A stretch of 64,000 nucleotides of DNA, from positions 186,001-250,000 of the forward strand of contig JBBHKE010000354.1 in assembly GCA_037447655.1 (NCBI GenBank), written 5' to 3'. This DNA is from Zygnema cylindricum (Eukaryota > Streptophyta > Zygnematophyceae > Zygnematales > Zygnemataceae). The notes beneath the pieces were generated by a model. The model did not search any database. It saw only the letters and a list, made by a program, of their open reading frames with translations, and was not told the DNA's origin. The stretch's first letter is position 1. Every line of letters begins with the position of its first letter. This document shows positions 23,627 to 36,524 of the stretch, one piece after another. A program made the position numbers and the translations under genes.

Positions 23627-24689
23627 TTCTAAAACAATGGGGTTCCTAAGAGATGATGCAATATGCATTGTTTACCGGCGAAGGTGAAACTGCCGTAAAT
23701 CCTCTCAATCTCCGGCTTATTTACCCTTGGGGACGATGCACCACGGAAGAACAAAAACGACAGCCAACAGGTCAAGCAAGAATCACCCCGGAGATTGTAA
23801 TCGAAAAGCAAAGCCAGCAAATGGCAGTAATGGTTGTAGAATTTGCAGCCCTGCGATTAGGATCTCTCACCCGGACTCTTGCTCTGACAGACGCTCAAAA
23901 ACTCCACCGGAGGAAATAAGAGTTACTATACAAGCTAGCGGAGCTTGAACACGAAACCACACCGGCCGAAGACAATGACGATATGATGGGTTGGGACTTG
24001 GAACCGCCTAAAGCGTATCACGCACAAACCTTCCTTTTTGGAGCTCAGAATGTCGGTGTGGGAGATTGTCGCAGGCAACTTTGTTACTCGACATTGGCGC
24101 AAAGAAGAGACAAGCAAAGACTGGCTATAGGAGATCACAACAAAGAGACCACAGGACCTTTGTCTTTCACACCAAGGCAGTCATTATGAACGACAAAATA
24201 GGTCTCGGAATCCAACCCATTAACCTCCCTCCCCTGGCACCGAAGAAATTGCCTCCTGGACTGAAAATTACAAGACAACTAAAACAAGGGAAATGGAAAA
24301 ACAATCAAATGAGGAGGAAAAACGAAACAACTAAGACTGGTTCAAAAAAGATTTGGCGGAACGTTTGGAAGATAACACACCAAAAACGCCCCCAGAGCCA
24401 GAATTCGACTAGGAAAGTGAAGAATCAGTGGGGGGGAAGCAAGAAAAATCGGAGGAACTAGCAAATTCCCCCATTTCGTCGCCAAAAACTCAACCTCATT
24501 CCTCCAAACCAGCGTTGATGTTAGTACGACATCTAATGCCCTATGCCCTCACTCACATGAACAGAGTGGCCTCTTCCCATAACTTGCCAAAGAAATTCTT
24601 ATCCAAACCCTCAGTGAGGAGATTCACTAAGGGGGGGAGAAAAGAGAACGGGGTGTTTGGGCCATCGAACATTTCAGACCAAATCTGTA

Positions 24690-26417
24690 CGGAGTTCATT
24701 TCACTCTGATTACGGATCACTAACCTCTTAAGTGGATTATGGAGATCAACAAGCTAAGTGGCAAGCTCCCTAGATGAATGTTAATACTGTAGGAATATGA
24801 TTTTGACACAATTCACCGGGCCGGAGGAATCCATGGGAATACCCACAAACTTAGAAGAAATTCAGACCCTTCCACTAGAGATTCCACCGGGGCAAGTCAC
24901 GATCAAGATCTTGAAATCAATTTTGGAATCATTTGAGAATCCTCTGCCTTTATTTGGCTTCCTCAATCTGGGGGGGAATTGTCAACTTTCTCTGCAGACG
25001 TGGAGGGGCAGGTGATTATAGGAGCCGGGCGGAAAGATATTTGGAGTGATCACGATGCGCTTCAATCTATCCAACATAGTTCCCCTCTTTCTCATTTGTC
25101 TGAAATTCAATTATCTCGAGTGCAAACGCGACTGGCGGTGTACGAGTGAGAAAGAGGCATCTTAATCTGGAAGTGGCCAGACATGACAAGGAAAGTGGTT
25201 TTTCCCATGGCCAACAAAGGGACTGTGATTTTTCGCCTTCACCAGCAATGTGGCCATTTTGGGCTGAAACGGACCACCTCTTTGGTCATAGGATTGTACT
25301 GGTGGCACGCGTTTTGGACCGAAGTAAACCGGATTGTGCAGACATGTTCTTCCTGTGGCGGCGTCATAGCAACTTTCGACAAAAAAAGGAGGTGCCCTGC
25401 TTTATACCCTTCACATCCTGGGAATGTTTTATAAATGGTCTCTAGATCTGTTGGGTCCTCTCCCCACTAGCCATTGAGGAAACCATATTAAATTGCTACT
25501 AATAGAGCATTTTTCCAAGTGGATTAAATTGGTGGTCTTACGCCGGAAGGAGTCTAAGGCGATTGCGGACGCATTCTTGCAGAGACTATTCTCCCAATTT
25601 GGGGCCCCAACCAAAGTTCTAACCAACCAGGGCTCCAAATTTGTGGGAGAATTGTCCATTTTGTTGGAAATATGCCTCATTGACCACCCACTGACCAGCT
25701 GAGACCACCCACAAGCCGACGGTTTGGCCGAAAGGTGCGTACAAATATTTAAGCGGTGACTGCGTTAATATGCTGTGGAAGAAGATTTAGGAGAGTTGGA
25801 TAGAAGGGTTCTTAAGATTGTCATGGGGTACAGATTTAGCCGGCAAACATCCCTCCACTCTTACATTCCATATTTCAGTTTGTTCAAAGGACATCCAATC
25901 CTACCCGGCACTGCCTCCCCACAAGCAGTGGTCGTTCCGAAGATGGATAGCAAGGGAACAGTCAATAAAGTGTTTGCCGACAGGGCCAAGGTATTTCACA
26001 AGGAAATGCCTCTGGCTATAGCTAATTTATAAGAAGCTCATCAGTGAGATCAACTCTGGTATTCGCAACGCCGCAGCGGGAATTTTGTCTTGCAACAACG
26101 ACGATTTTTGCCCGAGGATTTCGTGTATCGGATGCTACAGAAAAAAATACACTTTGGACATTTCAGGGGGAAGGGTGATCTTGAAAGTGGTAGAGGTTTC
26201 CAATAAGGGTGTGTTAACACTAGAAGGAAAGGACAGTCGAAAAATCAAGGAAAATCAGATCAATGTAGCTCCTTGTCACCTCCGGGGATTCGAAGACGAG
26301 CCAACTTTTCACCTCACCTATTTTGCCGACCCACCCTCATGTTCCTCCGGTTACCTCTCGTCCTCCTCTCAGAATCCTTTACTATTGTGTGATCCTTCAG
26401 ACCAGTGTTGGCATTAG
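24690..26417 (+). pseudogene. G1 RNase H C-terminus and integrase (gypsy)
   Basis: The end of RNase H: TDH-PLKWIMEINKLSGKLPR and EYDFDTIHRAGG (about 24700-24850), with stops at two conserved positions. Integrase: H2C2 finger with His codons at 25240 and 25255 and Cys codons at 25345 and 25354; core DHFSKW-like EHFSKWIKLV; TNQGSKFVGE for the second Asp (Asn-Gln in place of Asp-Gln); and HPQADGLAER for the Glu block. Then a GYRFSRQTS block and a C-terminal domain to 26417. Reading frame changes occur near 25015, 25450 and 25700. No chromodomain could be identified. Confidence 0.75.
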
Positions 26418-26449
26418 TCCTGCCTCCCCTCCTCTTAAGACCCTCATCC

Positions 26450-27612
26450 TGTTGTTTTGAAATGTTAATTTCGTGCGTACGCGACATTTTGTGCGCACGC
26501 GATGTTTCGTGCTTAATTTATTAAATGAATTTGTTTTGGAGGTTCAAATGGTTTTGCGGATTTGGGGAGTGAATGTACGAATATATATTGTTTCGGGACG
26601 AACAAAATAGAAATTGAGTGGCGTGGAATGCTTAATTGAAATGGACGGTGGATGGCGAAGCGATCCAATTCGAAATATTTGAAAGGTTTGAAAATGTACG
26701 ATGGGCGTACGAAACATAATGCGACAGACATATTTATGACAAAGGACGTCACAAGTACGGAGCGTCTTATTCCGCAAGTGGTTTTGAATTCACTTCGTGA
26801 TATCATAAGATATTTGACGACTTACGTGGATTTCGTTTGGATTTTGTGACTACGCGAAATTGCGTCAATCACACAATGTTTATTTTGGACGAACCAGATT
26901 CTTTGAAGAAATTTAAGGAATCTCGTTGAGTGATGCAGCGTGACTCAACATACGATTTTTTGAGATTGTGTGTACGTGTAAATATTTGGTCGAACATTGT
27001 TTTGTCTTTTTATGTATTAGGTATTAGTGTAGGTTTACTCACTCTGACATACCTTGAAGTATTCGGGTATACCAACATTAATAGAGGTAGCTGGTATATA
27101 GCGTACAGCTGGTATTCCACCGTACATTCAACCGTAAGATCTTCTATATATTTATAGGACTTAGTCATTTCAGTACTTAGGAACCTTTTGGACCAAAAAT
27201 TGTTTGTGGTTATTTTTGGTAATTTTATCTGAGGACTACTCTCAAATCTGTTGGCAAAATTATCTGAAATTCTGTATGTGTGTTCCTCCTTGTATTGTCA
27301 ACATTGTCCAGATTTGAGGTTTTATTGTGTTCCTGGTCTATGTTTTACTTCATTGTGAAGTTAGTCTGTTTTATCAAATTTTTGGTAGACAATTTTTCTA
27401 CAACTTTCACTTGATGGTGTGATCACTTTGTTTGTTATATTTGTCTCAAATTGTGTGACGTTACTCTATAGCCTATATAATATATGTTTTTTTACTTTCA
27501 GCTTCTTTTGTTATTTCTGTAAAATTCTGTGTTGATTCAAAGTAGGCTGTTTTTGGGTAGTCTGTGGTGCTTCCGAGGGTGAATCCACGGCTAGAAATGG
27601 CTATGGACAACA
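26450..27612 (+). mobile_element. Solo LTR S1 (TGTTG...CAACA)
   Basis: Begins TGTTGTTTTGAAATG and ends GGCTATGGACAACA. Flanks are CATCC (26445-26449) and CGTCC (27613-27617), a 5-bp target duplication with one transition. Its 3' end (AATCCACGGCT...GGACAACA) matches that of S2 at 51322. No internal region is present, so this is a recombination product of a full element. It interrupts the 3' part of G1. Strand is assigned from the TG...CA polarity and match to S2. Confidence 0.75.
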
Positions 27613-27701
27613 CGTCCTAACCCCTCTACACTCTGGTTCTTTGGGAACTAGGAATTGGGCGGGTAATTATTCTTGTGTCTTCGTCAAGGTTGACTAAGAG
27701 G

Positions 27702-27972
27702 GGGAGAAATCCGGAACCCGACTCCATTAACAAAAATTTCATCCCTTTCCCCGGTCAGGTGGGGAAAGGAGGGGGGGGAGATATCTTTTTACCCCCCCCA
27801 TGCACACATCCCTATCCTTGCATGCTTGTTCATGAGAGAAATGCGGGTAGCCTTGGTCATAGGCATCATTATAGGAAGCATTCGCACTTTGGGGGGTTGT
27901 TTGCAAGACTTCGGTTTCGATTACTCCGAGCAGTGGGCCCTCCTCTCATGTTTATCCGGCACGCTCGATTGC
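27702..27972 (+). repeat. ~270-bp direct repeat, copy 1
   Basis: Contains CATTCGCACTTTGGGGGGTT and ends near CTCTCATGTTTATCCGG. Clearly related to 29159-29425, with scattered substitutions. May be the LTRs of a small element or G1 LTR pieces. Confidence 0.7.
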
Positions 27973-29158
27973 TGTCAAGCTCGTAAGCTTTACTTACACT
28001 TCTTAATTTCACCAAGGATTTCCGGGCCCTATTCACTCTGTACGATCATCAAAGTACGTAGGAAGGAGTGCAGCCAGCCGGACGATTTCCAACTATTTTC
28101 TATCTTGAGCAAAACGCACTTTATTTCCTGCCTAACAGAGGCCGGAATACAAAGTTATTCTATTTAACAAATTACTTTCAGTTACAAAGGACTAGTTTAC
28201 ACCAACCCTTTTGGGAGGTATATTGTGGATTGCCATGTAACTTGTAAGATACTTCTTTAGATTATGGTGTTAGCTTTCAGTAGGAATTCAATTCACGTTC
28301 AGTTGACTTGATATCTATTAATTACCTTAGGTCAAAGTCTGGTGTTCTAATACAAGTTCACGATATATGGGTACATTAGTAATTCCGATTTGGACTCTCA
28401 GTTCCGGATTTTGGCCGAAGTTTGAAGTAAAACTTCTTGCTCTGAGTGTGGTACGACTTTATTTGTCTTATGTCAGTTTGATAACAAATGTTCTCCGCTG
28501 ATTGGCTCTTGGTATTACGTTGACCTTTTAGGATTCGAGACCGGACAAACGCTGTTGTATAACACACTTGGGGCCGAGGGAGACAGGTTGTTGTTTCAGT
28601 ACTGTCTCTTGAGAAAAACCCTCGAAATTCAACAAACTTTTTTGTGGAGAACTTTTGTTTAGTATGTGAATGTGACCCTATTGCCATCTTAGTTTGCATA
28701 TGTCTTTTGTGGAAGTCGTAGTCCGGTTTGGTAGTTGGCACTATCTTTTTTGTTTGGCGATTTGGGATAGGTGTTCGTTTAAAATCGAGAAGGGTCTTGC
28801 CGGTTCTGGGTTGCAAAAACTGAGGAGTCAAGGAGGCCTTAACTATTCCAATGTCTTCGAGAGAGATTTCGTCTCCTTTTGTTGTTTTCTTTTCATTTTT
28901 GGGGTAGGTTGAGCTTGTTTGCTATCATTCCAAATTCTACCTTATTTCTCTATTTTTTCTAGGGTAAGGTGATATTGATAATTATGAGACATAATATCTA
29001 TATTTTATCCTTTTATTATTATGAGTGGAAGTATCTTTGTTCTCTCTTCGGTAGTCCTTTTTGGGGCTTTCGTTGGTTTTCCTCCAGGGTCGATTACCAA
29101 AATCTTTTCTACCATAATAGTGGATTTGAGAGAAATTTTGTTAAACTTTCAACAGACC

Positions 29159-29425
29159 AAGAAATTTGGAAATCGACTCTATTACCAAAAATTCCATCCC
29201 TTTCCTCGGTCAAGTGGGGAAAGAAGGGTGCAGGAGATATCTTTTTGCCCTCCCCATGCACTCATGCCTATCCTTCCATGCATGTTTATGGGAGAAATGC
29301 GGGCAGCCTTGGGCATAAGCATTATTATGGGAAGCATTCGCACTATGGGGGGTTGTTTGCGAGACTTCGGTGCCGATTACTTCGAGTAGTGGGCCCTCCT
29401 CTCATGTTTCTCCGACACGCTTGAC
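29159..29425 (+). repeat. ~270-bp direct repeat, copy 2
   Basis: Contains CATTCGCACTATGGGGGGTT and ends near CTCTCATGTTTCTCCGA. The LTR fragment P1 starts immediately after it. Confidence 0.7.
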
Positions 29426-29427
29426 AA

Positions 29428-29907
29428 TCAATAATATCTACCTGAGCTAAGGAGGATACCTAAATATGTCAAGGTATGTCATACAGAATGAATCTGAACT
29501 AAGTCCTTAATCATACCAAACACGCCTATATACAAAACAGGGATATGTTACGTCACACTATACTGTGTAAAACACGTTAAATAATCATAGACGTGGTCTT
29601 GGTTGACCAGCGTCTGTAAGCTGCAAATCTTCACTGTCTATCCTTTAGAAGTTTCATCCAAGATGAAACTTTGTGTGACCCCTCGGTCTTCTAGTGAATC
29701 AGAGTTGTAGAATTGAGTTTTGCAGAGTGTCCTATTTCAATTTGATGACGCGTGTCCCGCTAATGTGATGCATAGTATACTCCCTCACTGTTCATTGTCA
29801 CACTAACTCAGGTACATACTGAACCACGATTCCACAAAATAACTAAATACCCATAAGACACCCTAAACATAGGAGACTTAGAGAAGACTAAAGCTTTCAA
29901 AACAACA
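29428..29907 (-). repeat. Partial family-H2 LTR P1 inside C3
   Basis: On the minus strand it begins TGTTGTTTTGAAAGCTTTAG directly after C3's RT codons for N-P-D-N, and matches the 5' part of the C7 LTR (CTTTAGTC, AGTGTGACAATGAA, GACATACCTT). It stops near 29428 without an LTR 3' end. Confidence 0.7.
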
Positions 29908-32327
29908 TTATCTGGGTTTAGTTTTAGTTTAAACACCCATTTGCACAAAATCGGTTTTTTGTCCGGAGGACAATCCACCAGCTCTTAAGTATTCGCTTCC
30001 ATGATGGATGCCATCTAATAATTTATAGCTCTAACCCATCAATCTTTCTTCAAATTGTCTATTGCCTCTGAGTATGACTGAGGCTCATCAGGGTGAGAAA
30101 GCTCAGTTACCTTGTCAATTGCTTGTCTTTCTTGTAGCCTTTTGTTGCTTTTTTCTATTCCCTCAAAGTCAAATGTTGGAATGGAGGGAAGTCTCGGGTT
30201 CCTCATTACTCACTCATCGACTCCCCTATCTATGGACGCCGGTTCTGGCTCTTCCTACTTTGTCTCCTCGGAGTATATAGGAATATTCGGAGATTTTGTT
30301 ATATCTCCCCCTTTTTGGATCTCCCTTCAATTTGCAATCACTTATCCATTCATGTATCTTCCGAGGAGATCCGAGTCCTCCTCACTCTTGGACTCAAAAC
30401 TGATTTTTATCTTCTTGGTGTATTTGAAGGGATCAAATGAATTCCCTTCATCCATGACAACTAGATGCTTTACCAAAATGATATCTTGTTTAGCTAGATC
30501 ATAGACTCTATATCCCTTGAAATCCTCTTTATAACACAAGAAAATATCCTTATTTCCCTTTAGCATCAAGTTTATTGTTTTTCCTATCTGTGTCAAGACA
30601 GTAAACTTGACTACCGAATACTTTCAGGTGAGAAATATCTGATTTCTTTCCAACCAATCTCTCATAAGGTGTCATTCCTTTCATGGCTAGGGTAAGGGCT
30701 CAATTCTTAATGTAGTTAGTATAGTTCATGGCTTCTAGCCAAAACCTTTGACCTATCTTCTTATTGGCTCACATACTCCGTACACTATCTCTTAGAGTGT
30801 AGTTATCCTCTCAGCTACCCCATTATGTTTTAGATTTTTCGGTACAATATTTTGATGCTTAACTCCCTCATCCCTCAAGTATTCCTCAAACCGGTTAGAG
30901 GTATATTCTCCCCCATTATCACTTTTTATTCTCTTCATGGGGAGATCATGCAACCTCTCACTCCATGCTTTATATTCTTTGAAGTAAGTTGGTGTTTCAA
31001 ACTTTATTTTTTAAAAGTAGACTCTAGAGAATCTTGACCAGTCATGAATAATTGTCAACATTAACCTCTTCCATCCAACCAAAGGTATTTTCGCAGGTCC
31101 TTAGATATTTGTGTGAACCAGATCTAGTACTTTCTTACCTCTATATGTGGCGGTTTTGGGATAAGGGAGTCTGTGAGTCTTACCTTGGGCACAGCCACTA
31201 CAATCATCCATCATTTCATTTTTCCCCAAACTGAATTTCTTCTACTTCACCGAGCTTTTTCATTTCCCTCAACCTATCAAAATGCACATGCCCTAACCGC
31301 TTATTCCAAATCATCAAGTTTGGGACACCAACATAGTAAGCATTATTTTTTTCATTACTCAAATTCAGCCTAAACATTCATTGGCTACTTTTATCTGCTA
31401 TGAAGTAGACTTCATCCCCATAAATAGCTGTAAAGACTCCCTTTCTAGTAAAGGTATCAATTGCCTTATCATCTAATATAGAATTAGAGACAAGATTTTT
31501 ACTCAGCTGAGGAATGTAGAGGACATGTGAGAAGGTGAGTATAGAAGTCTTACCCTTCACTAAAAAATTCAGATCTATTGACCCCACTAGATCTGTAGTA
31601 GCTGCTCTCCCATCCCAGTACTCTATCTCTACAGAAGGGATATTTCTTAGCTTGGTAAAGTGGTGCTTGTCACAACACATATGCATGGATGCACCTGAAT
31701 CAATGATCGATCTTTCTTGTTGCGCTTCTTCAATGGTACCAAGTGCACACTTGTGTTCCTAAAGGATCTCCTTCTACTCCAGATTCTCATCAAGAAAGAG
31801 CTCCCCATGCTCTTCCTCATAGGACTTGTCCTCATCGGTCTCTCCCTCCACTTGTGTGACCAAAAGTGTCTTCTTCTTCCCTCCGGAAGAACCCCATCAA
31901 CAGTTTTCTTATAGCCTCAACTCTGACAACTTGGTAAAATCCGCTATAAAGTGTCCGACTTTTTACATAAATGACAAAGACCCTTTGGGGGCCTCTATCC
32001 TTCAAACTAATAATTTTCTCCTTTGAATTTGTTGTACGATTTTCTTTAATACTTCCCCTAGTGGTGCGTTCTGATATCTAGAGCTTGAATGCTCTATTCT
32101 TCTCTCTGAATCTCAATAGTGTTCTCTTACACAAGCATCATCGAGACCACTTTGTTCCACTTCCAAAATTGTCATCCATTTCTTACACCCGGTAGAGTAT
32201 GTTTTCATACTCATTAGGCAACTTCATGATGAGGGTGTTGAATTTCATTTTCATTTTACCGGTCCACCTGGCACTCTCCATCTTTATATAAAAATAAGCG
32301 AGATCATTACACTATTTTAACTTTTTT
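29908..32327 (-). pseudogene. Copia C3 (family B): gag C-term, protease, integrase, RT N-terminus
   Basis: Minus strand. Gag C-terminal text KLPNEYENILYRV near 32200; protease/integrase N-terminal block VGSIDLNFLVKGKTSIL (about 31590) and WNKRLGHVHFDRL (about 31300); integrase DNGGEYTSNRFEEYL-like text near 30910; the variable linker; and RT start [12 protein letters not shown], cut at 29908 by LTR P1. Many stops. C3 has no LTR at its right end, where C4's 5' LTR begins inside the gag. The wording matches C2 throughout, so both belong to family B. Confidence 0.8.
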
Positions 32328-33315
32328 TGTTGAAATTTGGGAATTTTTACTTAGTACATAGAGCACTGAGGAGGAATCAAGGACTTAGAATATTTTGAGA
32401 AGTGAAAACCTGTAATACTTAAGTCAAATAGTGTTACAATAATAGAAGACTAAGAGAGTGTATTGTACGGCCAGTTGGACACGCGTTGGCAATAAAAGGG
32501 TGTTGGAAGTTTTACAAAGTAGCGCCAATGACCAGTTACACGTGTCGGGGGACTAACGAGCAGATTAATGAAATCGGACAAACGGAATGCAAACCGCATA
32601 TCGGGAAAAGTGTGGTACTGTCAGCAAAGAAGGGTCATTGATTGACAACGAATTGATGGACGCGATTCAGGAGGGACCACATCTGACAAAGCACACTTCG
32701 ACGGTATCAGGTACTTCGTACTACACGACAACAGTCAGGCAGATGCTATAGACCACTTCTGACTAATCACTAGGAACACTTAATGTACGGACTCCTATTC
32801 GTAAATACATGGAAACAAGGATTTGTAGTTTAGCTATTTTAAAATAGTGCCACACTATTCAGATTTAGAGAATTGGCAAAATTAGGTTTTGGAAGTACTC
32901 TTAGAAAAATAAGTACAATTTTAGTACCTTGTCGTAACATAGAACAGTAGTGTAGCATAGTCACTTAAATTATTGTGCCCAGTAGATACTCTTTGTGAGT
33001 ATATAGTTTAGGACTTAGACAAATTTTAGTCATCCAAGTCTTGGGATATTAATCTACTAAGAGAGTTTTTGTGAATCTGTAGTGTGAATATCTTATGGTT
33101 GGCAGGATCAATTGATTTTAATCTTTGTAGAATGATTCGACAATTTGCTTACTACTGATATGCAGAATTTGAGTCTGCATAGATCATGGAGTTGCATTCT
33201 ATCACATCTTAAAGTTGGCTGTTGAGTAGGGTGTTTGTTAGTTTTTACTTTAAATGTCTATTTCCACTGCTGCTGCTTTTGGCTCTCCTCTTGCTACGGT
33301 GGTTGTTGAACAACA
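32328..33315 (+). repeat. 5' LTR of C4
   Basis: TGTTGAAATTTGGG to GTTGAACAACA. The gag ATG at 33254 lies inside the LTR, 62 bp before its end. A TATA-like GTATATAG at about 32999-33006 is 250 bp before the ATG, the same spacing as in C5. Confidence 0.8.
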
Positions 33316-36160
33316 GGTTATGGGCCTTTCATCAAGAATTCCCATATTCAATAACCAAAAGTATGCATACGAGGCGCCGATGGTTGAATCCACATTTGAA
33401 ACTGCTGATCTATTAGGGGTCTTGGATGGTACATTAGAAGAAACAAATGCGAGCTGGGCGAAGAAAAACTCACTAGCGCAAAACAATCTGATTTTTGCAT
33501 CTCCGAGAATTCGGTCATGTCTTAGCTCAAAATGAAGAGCGCAAAAGAAATTTGGGAATCACTAAAAACTGCTTTTGAGAAATCTAATGTCCAGGAGGAA
33601 CTTCTGGTGGCTGGACAAATTTGGGACTATAAATACTCACGGGGAGTATGGTGGAATATTGTAATAACTTTCGTGCTCTGATTGATGCACATTCGTCTGC
33701 TGGTGGCTCATTTCTTGAGTTCCAACAGGCAGCTTTGCTTATTAGGGGACTCCCTAGTAATATTAAAGGAGTGTCTGTCCAGTTGAAAACTCATGATAAA
33801 TCTAGTTGGACATTTCAATAAGTATACAATCTGATCTTAGAAGAAGAAGCAACTACTAAAATACTTCATGGAGATAAAAATGTGGAAGCTTTGAAAACAA
33901 ATTTTGACAAATAAACTTTATTTAATCAGAACAAAATTCAGGATAGGAGTCTGAGTGTGAATTAGTATAACAATAGACAAAATAGACAGGCTACTACTTG
34001 ATTTTACAGTTCTGAAAAGGGACATGGATATAGGTATTGTTCGAAGCTAAAAAAGGCAAATGAAACATGACTATATTGTCCACGTTGGCAGCAGAGCCCG
34101 TATCATAAGGGCTTCTCTGGGAACTCTTCTCGGGGAACTGCTCTCTTCTCAAGTTCTGCAACTGAATAGGATGATCCATTGTCTTATACTGAAGGAGGTG
34201 AAGAAGCATATTTATTCCCAATGGCGGCAGCTATGGATGGTCAAAAAGATACAGGATGGATCCTGGATACCAGAGCTTCGGCACACGTGTTAGAACAAGT
34301 CCAATTTTTCCAACCTCAAGGCGACAATTCCCAAGAACATCTACTATGCTTTCGGCATGAGTGAGCAAACTTGAGCATAGGGTGATGTATCTTTAATGGT
34401 AGATGTGGGGGGAAAGTCGGTAGAAAGAACTCTCAACAATGTGTTATATGTACTTGAGTTAAAAAATAATATATTTTCTACTTCTTCGGTAGAGAGCAAA
34501 GGCTTTGATGTAGTCCTCAAAGGAGGCGGACACGTTGTTAGCAAGCTTGGTAAAGTTGCAGTGATAGGAACTAGAGATGCAAGCAAGATGTATAAGATGG
34601 ATATGGTTGAATACAAAGAAAATGATGTTGTCTATTCCAGTGTATCGTGTGTCAATAAACTATGGCATAAGAGATTAGGCCATATCAATTATGATAGCTT
34701 ACAAAAGATGGTGAATTCAGAAAAGGTTGAGGGTGTTTCTTTTACTTCTGAGCCTCTGAAATCATGTGATGGATGCTCAATTGGAATGATCCACAAATTA
34801 CCTTTTCCACACCAATCTGACCACTGATCAAACAAAGTTCTACAACTTATCCACTCGGATGTTCTCGGTCCATCACAAGTAACATTAGCTGGAACTGTCC
34901 ACTATATGGTTACTTTTATTGATGACTACCCGCAGTTCACAAGAGTCTACTTCATGCAACACAAGAGTGAAGTGTTTACACACTTCAAGCACTGCAAGGC
35001 ATGAGTAGAAAAGCTGCATGGAGTTCCGATCTTGGAGCTAAGATCGGACAATGGAGGAGAATACACTTCAAAGGAGTCCGAACAATTTCTCCTCCAGAAA
35101 GGTATTAGTCATAACTTGATTGTTCCGTACAGAGCGAAACAGAATGGTATTTCCGAATAACTAAATAGAACTGTCACAAAAAGTGCTAGGTCCATGCTTG
35201 CAGACAAAGGTTTAGATTTGAAATTTTGAGTTGAAGTACTCAATTGAGCGGTCTATATTAAAAACAGAATTGCATCTAGATCGGTTGAGCCTACACCTTA
35301 TGCCTTATGGACAGGCATGAAACCGGATGTTCGTCACTTTAGGGTATTTGGCAGCAAATGTTTTGTCTTAGGCACATCGGAGACTAGATGGAAAATGGAA
35401 GCAAAGAGTTTACATGGAATCTTTGTGGGATATGATGATAATGCAAAGTGTAATAGGGTAGATGTCTTAGAGAAGAAGAAAGTCATTGTATGTAGAAATA
35501 TACAGTTAAAGGATGAACAAATTTCGGTTGATCTGTTCATAAACACAAAAAATGAACAAACAAGAAAGGAATAGAAGTATATGATCCTTATGCATACTCA
35601 CCCTGTTTATTTTCAATCACAGTCACTAGCTAGAAGTACATCTCCACAGATCCCTATACCAAATGGAGCACCTGTTGCAGAATCAGATTCGGCACCAACA
35701 TCTACACAGCATCCTTCACATGTGGAATCAGCAAATCTTGATCAAGTTTCAGCACGTGAAACAGCTCAAATCAAGAAAACAAATAGCAGGTTGCCAACAA
35801 TTTGAGCGTCAAATTTTTTGGGGGGAAGAAGAACAAGCAGCTAAGCATGCTCAAAATTTTGCTTTCTCCGCTGCTACAACGTAACCGTTAACAATTCAGG
35901 AAGCCTTCTCATCACCGGAGAGGAATCACTCGATCAGAGCGGTAAACAACGAAATGAAGTCCATCATGCAGCCGCAGACGTGGGAGCAGGTGGATCTTCC
36001 TCGGGGCAGGAAAGCAACGGCAGCAAATGGGTGTTCAAAGTGAAACTCAACCTGGACAACACCATCAAAAGGTACAAGGCCATACTTGTGGCCAAAGGTT
36101 ACAATCAGAAAGAAGGTATTGATTTTCAGGAAACCTTCTCTCCAAATGTCAAATTTCCCT
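33254..36160 (+). pseudogene. Degenerate copia gag-pol of C4
   Basis: gag begins MSISTAAAFGSP and VVVEQQVMGLSSRIP; the knuckle is at about 34005-34040 (FYSSEKGHGYRYC; first and second Cys lost). Protease reads DTRASAHV at about 34268 (Gly to Arg after the active Asp-Thr). The integrase finger HKRLGHINYDSL...CDGCSIG is intact at 34660-34790. Middle Asp is in RSDNGGEYTSKE, and the Glu is kept before a stop (NGISE-stop-LNRT, about 35150). Then the linker and RT start (KWVFKVKLNLDNTIKRY). Stops and frameshifts recur. The primer-binding text GGTTATGGGCC is at 33316-33326. Confidence 0.85.
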
Positions 36161-36524
36161 CTCTTTCTTTTCCCTCTCCTTCTCTTTTAGAAGCTATACC
36201 AGCCAATGCCTTTCGGGAAATGAGAGGCGGCTCGACCACGGGATGGTTTACGAGAGGTCGTGTCTTAAGATGGAGCGGCTTTAAAAGGGGTTCGTTCCCT
36301 CCAAGGTCGCTCTAGTACGGACCATGAGGTACTGCTTTCGCAAGAGCTACTAAGAATCTCAACCACCCCTCCTACCGGTTTGACTCTTCGGGCGCGGTTA
36401 GTGCAGCCAATTTTTGGACAAACTCTTTTTTCACCTTCAACTCCAGGAGATTGTGAACGGCCAACAGCTCTTTCTAACGCGGCGGATAAGGATCTGCCAA
36501 AAGCTCGAGATTTATAGGGATTTG
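36160..36524 (-). repeat. Composite repeat R1, left part (interrupted by C5)
   Basis: Matches 45817-46172 closely (ACCAGCCAATGCCTTTCGGG, CGACCACGGGA). Together with 42661-43073 it forms one copy of a ~0.78-kb repeat; C5 is inserted between, with ATTTG on both sides. On the minus strand parts look gag-like, which sets the strand given here. Confidence 0.75.

Larger units (their letters stand above)
23500..26449 (+). mobile_element. Ty3/gypsy remnant G1
   Basis: Gag, RNase H and integrase fragments occur in gypsy order on the plus strand. The bulk of RT is not detectable, so an internal deletion is likely between about 24500 and 24680. The 3' side is cut by solo LTR S1, and flank sequence resumes at 27613. 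LTRs of G1 itself were not identified. Confidence 0.7.
27613..29427 (+). other. Anonymous repeat-bearing stretch
   Basis: Begins with the S1 flank and a purine-rich GAGGGGGAGAAATCCGG that could be G1's polypurine tract. It contains two direct copies of a ~270-bp block (27702-27972 and 29159-29425). Between the copies (27986-29150) I see no gene. Confidence 0.45.
32328..36160 (+). mobile_element. Ty1/copia element C4 (family H), 3' truncated
   Basis: A 5' LTR (32328-33315) and gag-protease-integrase-RT remnants. It ends in RT just after the text QEGIDF-ETFSPNVKF, where the composite repeat R1 begins. It is inserted in C3 gag in the opposite orientation; the target duplication is uninformative (T-run). 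Confidence 0.8.

Noticed and set aside
28376-28831. 151-codon minus-strand frame between the 270-bp repeats
   Set aside because: One of the longer frames without a domain, but no homology, no intron context and Lys/Thr-rich low-complexity composition; kept only as a possibility.
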